The notes beneath the pieces are model-generated. The model was not told the DNA's origin. It saw only the letters and a program-made list of their open reading frames with translations, and did no database searches. 7,772 nt of DNA from an uncultured Collinsella sp. (GTDB lineage: Bacteria; Actinomycetota; Coriobacteriia; Coriobacteriales; Coriobacteriaceae): contig CAKUHM010000062.1 of the NCBI GenBank assembly GCA_934655835.1, positions 1-7,772 on the forward strand, written 5' to 3'. Below, in pieces: positions 6,905 through 7,772 of the stretch; positions within the stretch are counted from its first letter, which is position 1; each line of letters opens with the position of its first letter. A program made the translations under genes and the position numbers.

Positions 6905-6923
6905 GTGTTTGCTGGGCAAACGC
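6905..6923. promoter_or_regulatory. Inverted repeat upstream of the ModE-like gene, candidate operator
   Basis: GTTTGC-TGG-GCAAAC is a perfect 6-base inverted repeat around a 3-base centre (6907-6921), extended by one wobble and one G-C pair to 6905-6923. It lies 24 bases upstream of the ATG of the minus-strand regulator gene, where an autoregulatory operator would be expected. No DNA-binding evidence is available, and it could also be a small 5'-leader hairpin. Confidence 0.35.
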
Positions 6924-6966
6924 AAAGCCTGCGTCAAACCCTCGTGTGCTCTTCTTAAATCATGCA

Positions 6967-6995
6967 TTGTAGCAGTCAAAGTGCGTTAAGATACT
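6967..6995 (+). promoter_or_regulatory. Weak candidate promoter for guaB
   Basis: TTGTAG (6967-6972) and GATACT (6990-6995) are separated by 17 bases, giving partial matches to TTGACA (3 of 6) and TATAAT (4 of 6). Transcription would start near 7002, leaving a leader of about 70 bases. An alternative -10, TAAGAT at 6987-6992, overlaps it. On the opposite strand the complement of 6966-6971 reads TACAAT, so divergent promoters may overlap here. The call is tentative. Confidence 0.3.
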
Positions 6996-7004
6996 TCCCC
7001 AGTA

Positions 7005-7024
7005 TTGGGCGCCCAAGGTTGGGC
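7005..7024. promoter_or_regulatory. Triple inverted/direct repeat in the guaB leader
   Basis: TTGGGC (7005-7010) is followed at once by its inverse GCCCAA (7011-7016), then GG, then TTGGGC again (7019-7024). The first two halves make a 12-base perfect palindrome, and the last two make a palindrome with a 2-base centre. The cluster lies just at or after the proposed transcription start of guaB, 50 bases ahead of the start codon. It could be an operator for a purine-responsive repressor or two competing leader stems. I do not recognise a known riboswitch. Confidence 0.4.
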
Positions 7025-7074
7025 TGGGTCCTACGAGGCCTGCAGCCGACCGGTCGCATGGAAAAAGGAGAAAC

Positions 7075-7772
7075 ATGGCTACGTTCTTTCCCGGTGAGTC
7101 CCACACGTTTTCGGAGTATCTGCTGGTCCCTGGTTACTCGTCCTCGCAGTGCATCCCCAACAACGTCTCTCTTAAGACGCCGCTAACCCGCTTCAAGCGC
7201 GGTGAGAAGCCGGCAATCACCCTGAACATCCCCATGGTTTCCGCCATCATGCAGTCCGTCTCGGGCGTCGACATGGGTGTCGCGCTCGCTACCGAGGGTG
7301 GCCTGTCCTTCATTTACGGTTCCCAGACCCCCGAGTCCGAGGCCGCCATGGTCAAGGCCGTCAAGGATCACAAGGCCGGCTTCGTTCAGTCCGATTCCAC
7401 GCTGACCCCCGACATGACCATGGAGCAGGTCATCGAGCTCAAGGAGAAGACTGGCCACTCCACCATGCCGGTCACCGATGACGGTACCCCCAAGGGCAAG
7501 CTCCTGGGCATTGTCACCAGTCGCGACTATCGCCCCAGCCGCGATGACCACCAGAAGAAGGTCTCCGAGTTCATGACCCCGCGCGAGCAGCTCATCGTGG
7601 GCGACAAGAACATCAGCCTCAAGGTCGCCAACGACGTCATCTGGGACAACAAGCTCAACGCTCTGCCTATCGTCGACGACAACGATCACCTTATGGGCAT
7701 CGTCTTCCGCAAGGACTACGACAGCCACAAGACCAACCCCAACGAGTTGCTCGATAACGACAAGCGCTATAT
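7075..7772 (+). CDS. guaB: IMP dehydrogenase, N-terminal part (3' end outside window)
   Basis: The first 232 codons are present. The opening [26 protein letters not shown], and [32 protein letters not shown], are the N-terminal strands of the IMPDH TIM barrel, which oxidises IMP to XMP with NAD, the first committed step to GMP. Residues about 105-215 are the two inserted CBS domains ([27 protein letters not shown] and [25 protein letters not shown]), which bind purine nucleotides and tune activity. The barrel then resumes at LLDNDKRY. The catalytic cysteine loop lies beyond the window. The ATG at 7075 has a strong ribosome site AAGGAG (7065-7070). Codons are strongly biased to AAG, ATC, GTC and CTC, more than in the neighbouring genes, as expected for high expression. 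It is divergent from the ModE-like regulator, with 193 bases between the two start codons. The sequence resembles the Firmicutes/Coriobacteriia form of the enzyme, which has a longer N-terminus than the Escherichia coli enzyme. Confidence 0.95.
   Translation, partial: MATFFPGESHTFSEYLLVPGYSSSQCIPNNVSLKTPLTRFKRGEKPAITLNIPMVSAIMQSVSGVDMGVALATEGGLSFIYGSQTPESEAAMVKAVKDHKAGFVQSDSTLTPDMTMEQVIELKEKTGHSTMPVTDDGTPKGKLLGIVTSRDYRPSRDDHQKKVSEFMTPREQLIVGDKNISLKVANDVIWDNKLNALPIVDDNDHLMGIVFRKDYDSHKTNPNELLDNDKRY

Noticed and set aside
7183..7728. A 181-codon open frame on the minus strand opposite guaB
   Set aside because: It is a shadow of guaB codon bias; the Val/Asp/Gly-rich product has no family features.
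1..7772. tRNA, rRNA, CRISPR arrays and insertion sequences
   Set aside because: No cloverleaf, no regularly spaced repeats and no transposase-like product were seen on either strand.

Overview
The window is high-GC bacterial DNA that reads like a gut actinobacterium of the class Coriobacteriia, most probably Collinsella or a close relative. This rests on codon use, an unlipidated-Gram-positive style of pel cluster, and the form of GuaB. I place the organism by impression, not by a search.

Positions 1-5205 are the downstream part of one tightly packed plus-strand operon. It holds the C-terminal end of a PelF-type glycosyltransferase (cut by the window edge), PelG (the Pel exopolysaccharide membrane transporter), a secreted CotH-family protein kinase with a lipobox, a soluble VTC-type polyphosphate polymerase domain protein, and a DUF4956 membrane protein. 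Junctions are a 3-base gap, an 11-base overlap, a 14-base overlap and a 3-base gap, so the five genes are almost certainly co-transcribed and translationally coupled. A strong stem-loop at 5210-5237 closes the unit. Pel biosynthesis is known. The CotH, VTC and DUF4956 genes joined to it suggest an envelope system that couples polysaccharide export with phosphate or polyphosphate chemistry outside the cell; that link is inference.

Positions 5318-6310 encode a short, degenerate relative of the Cys/Met-metabolism PLP enzymes. It seems to lack both the N-terminal PLP/tetramer region and the Schiff-base lysine, so it may be a pseudoenzyme. Positions 6311-6533 lie between two convergent genes and contain a 174-base near-palindrome (6319-6492) that folds into a single long hairpin, with G-U pairs favouring the plus strand as RNA.

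Positions 6534-6881 (minus strand) encode a one-domain ModE-like winged-helix regulator. It is divergent from guaB (7075 to window end), which encodes IMP dehydrogenase, the first committed step of GMP synthesis. The 193 bases between them carry two inverted-repeat clusters that could be operators, one next to each gene.
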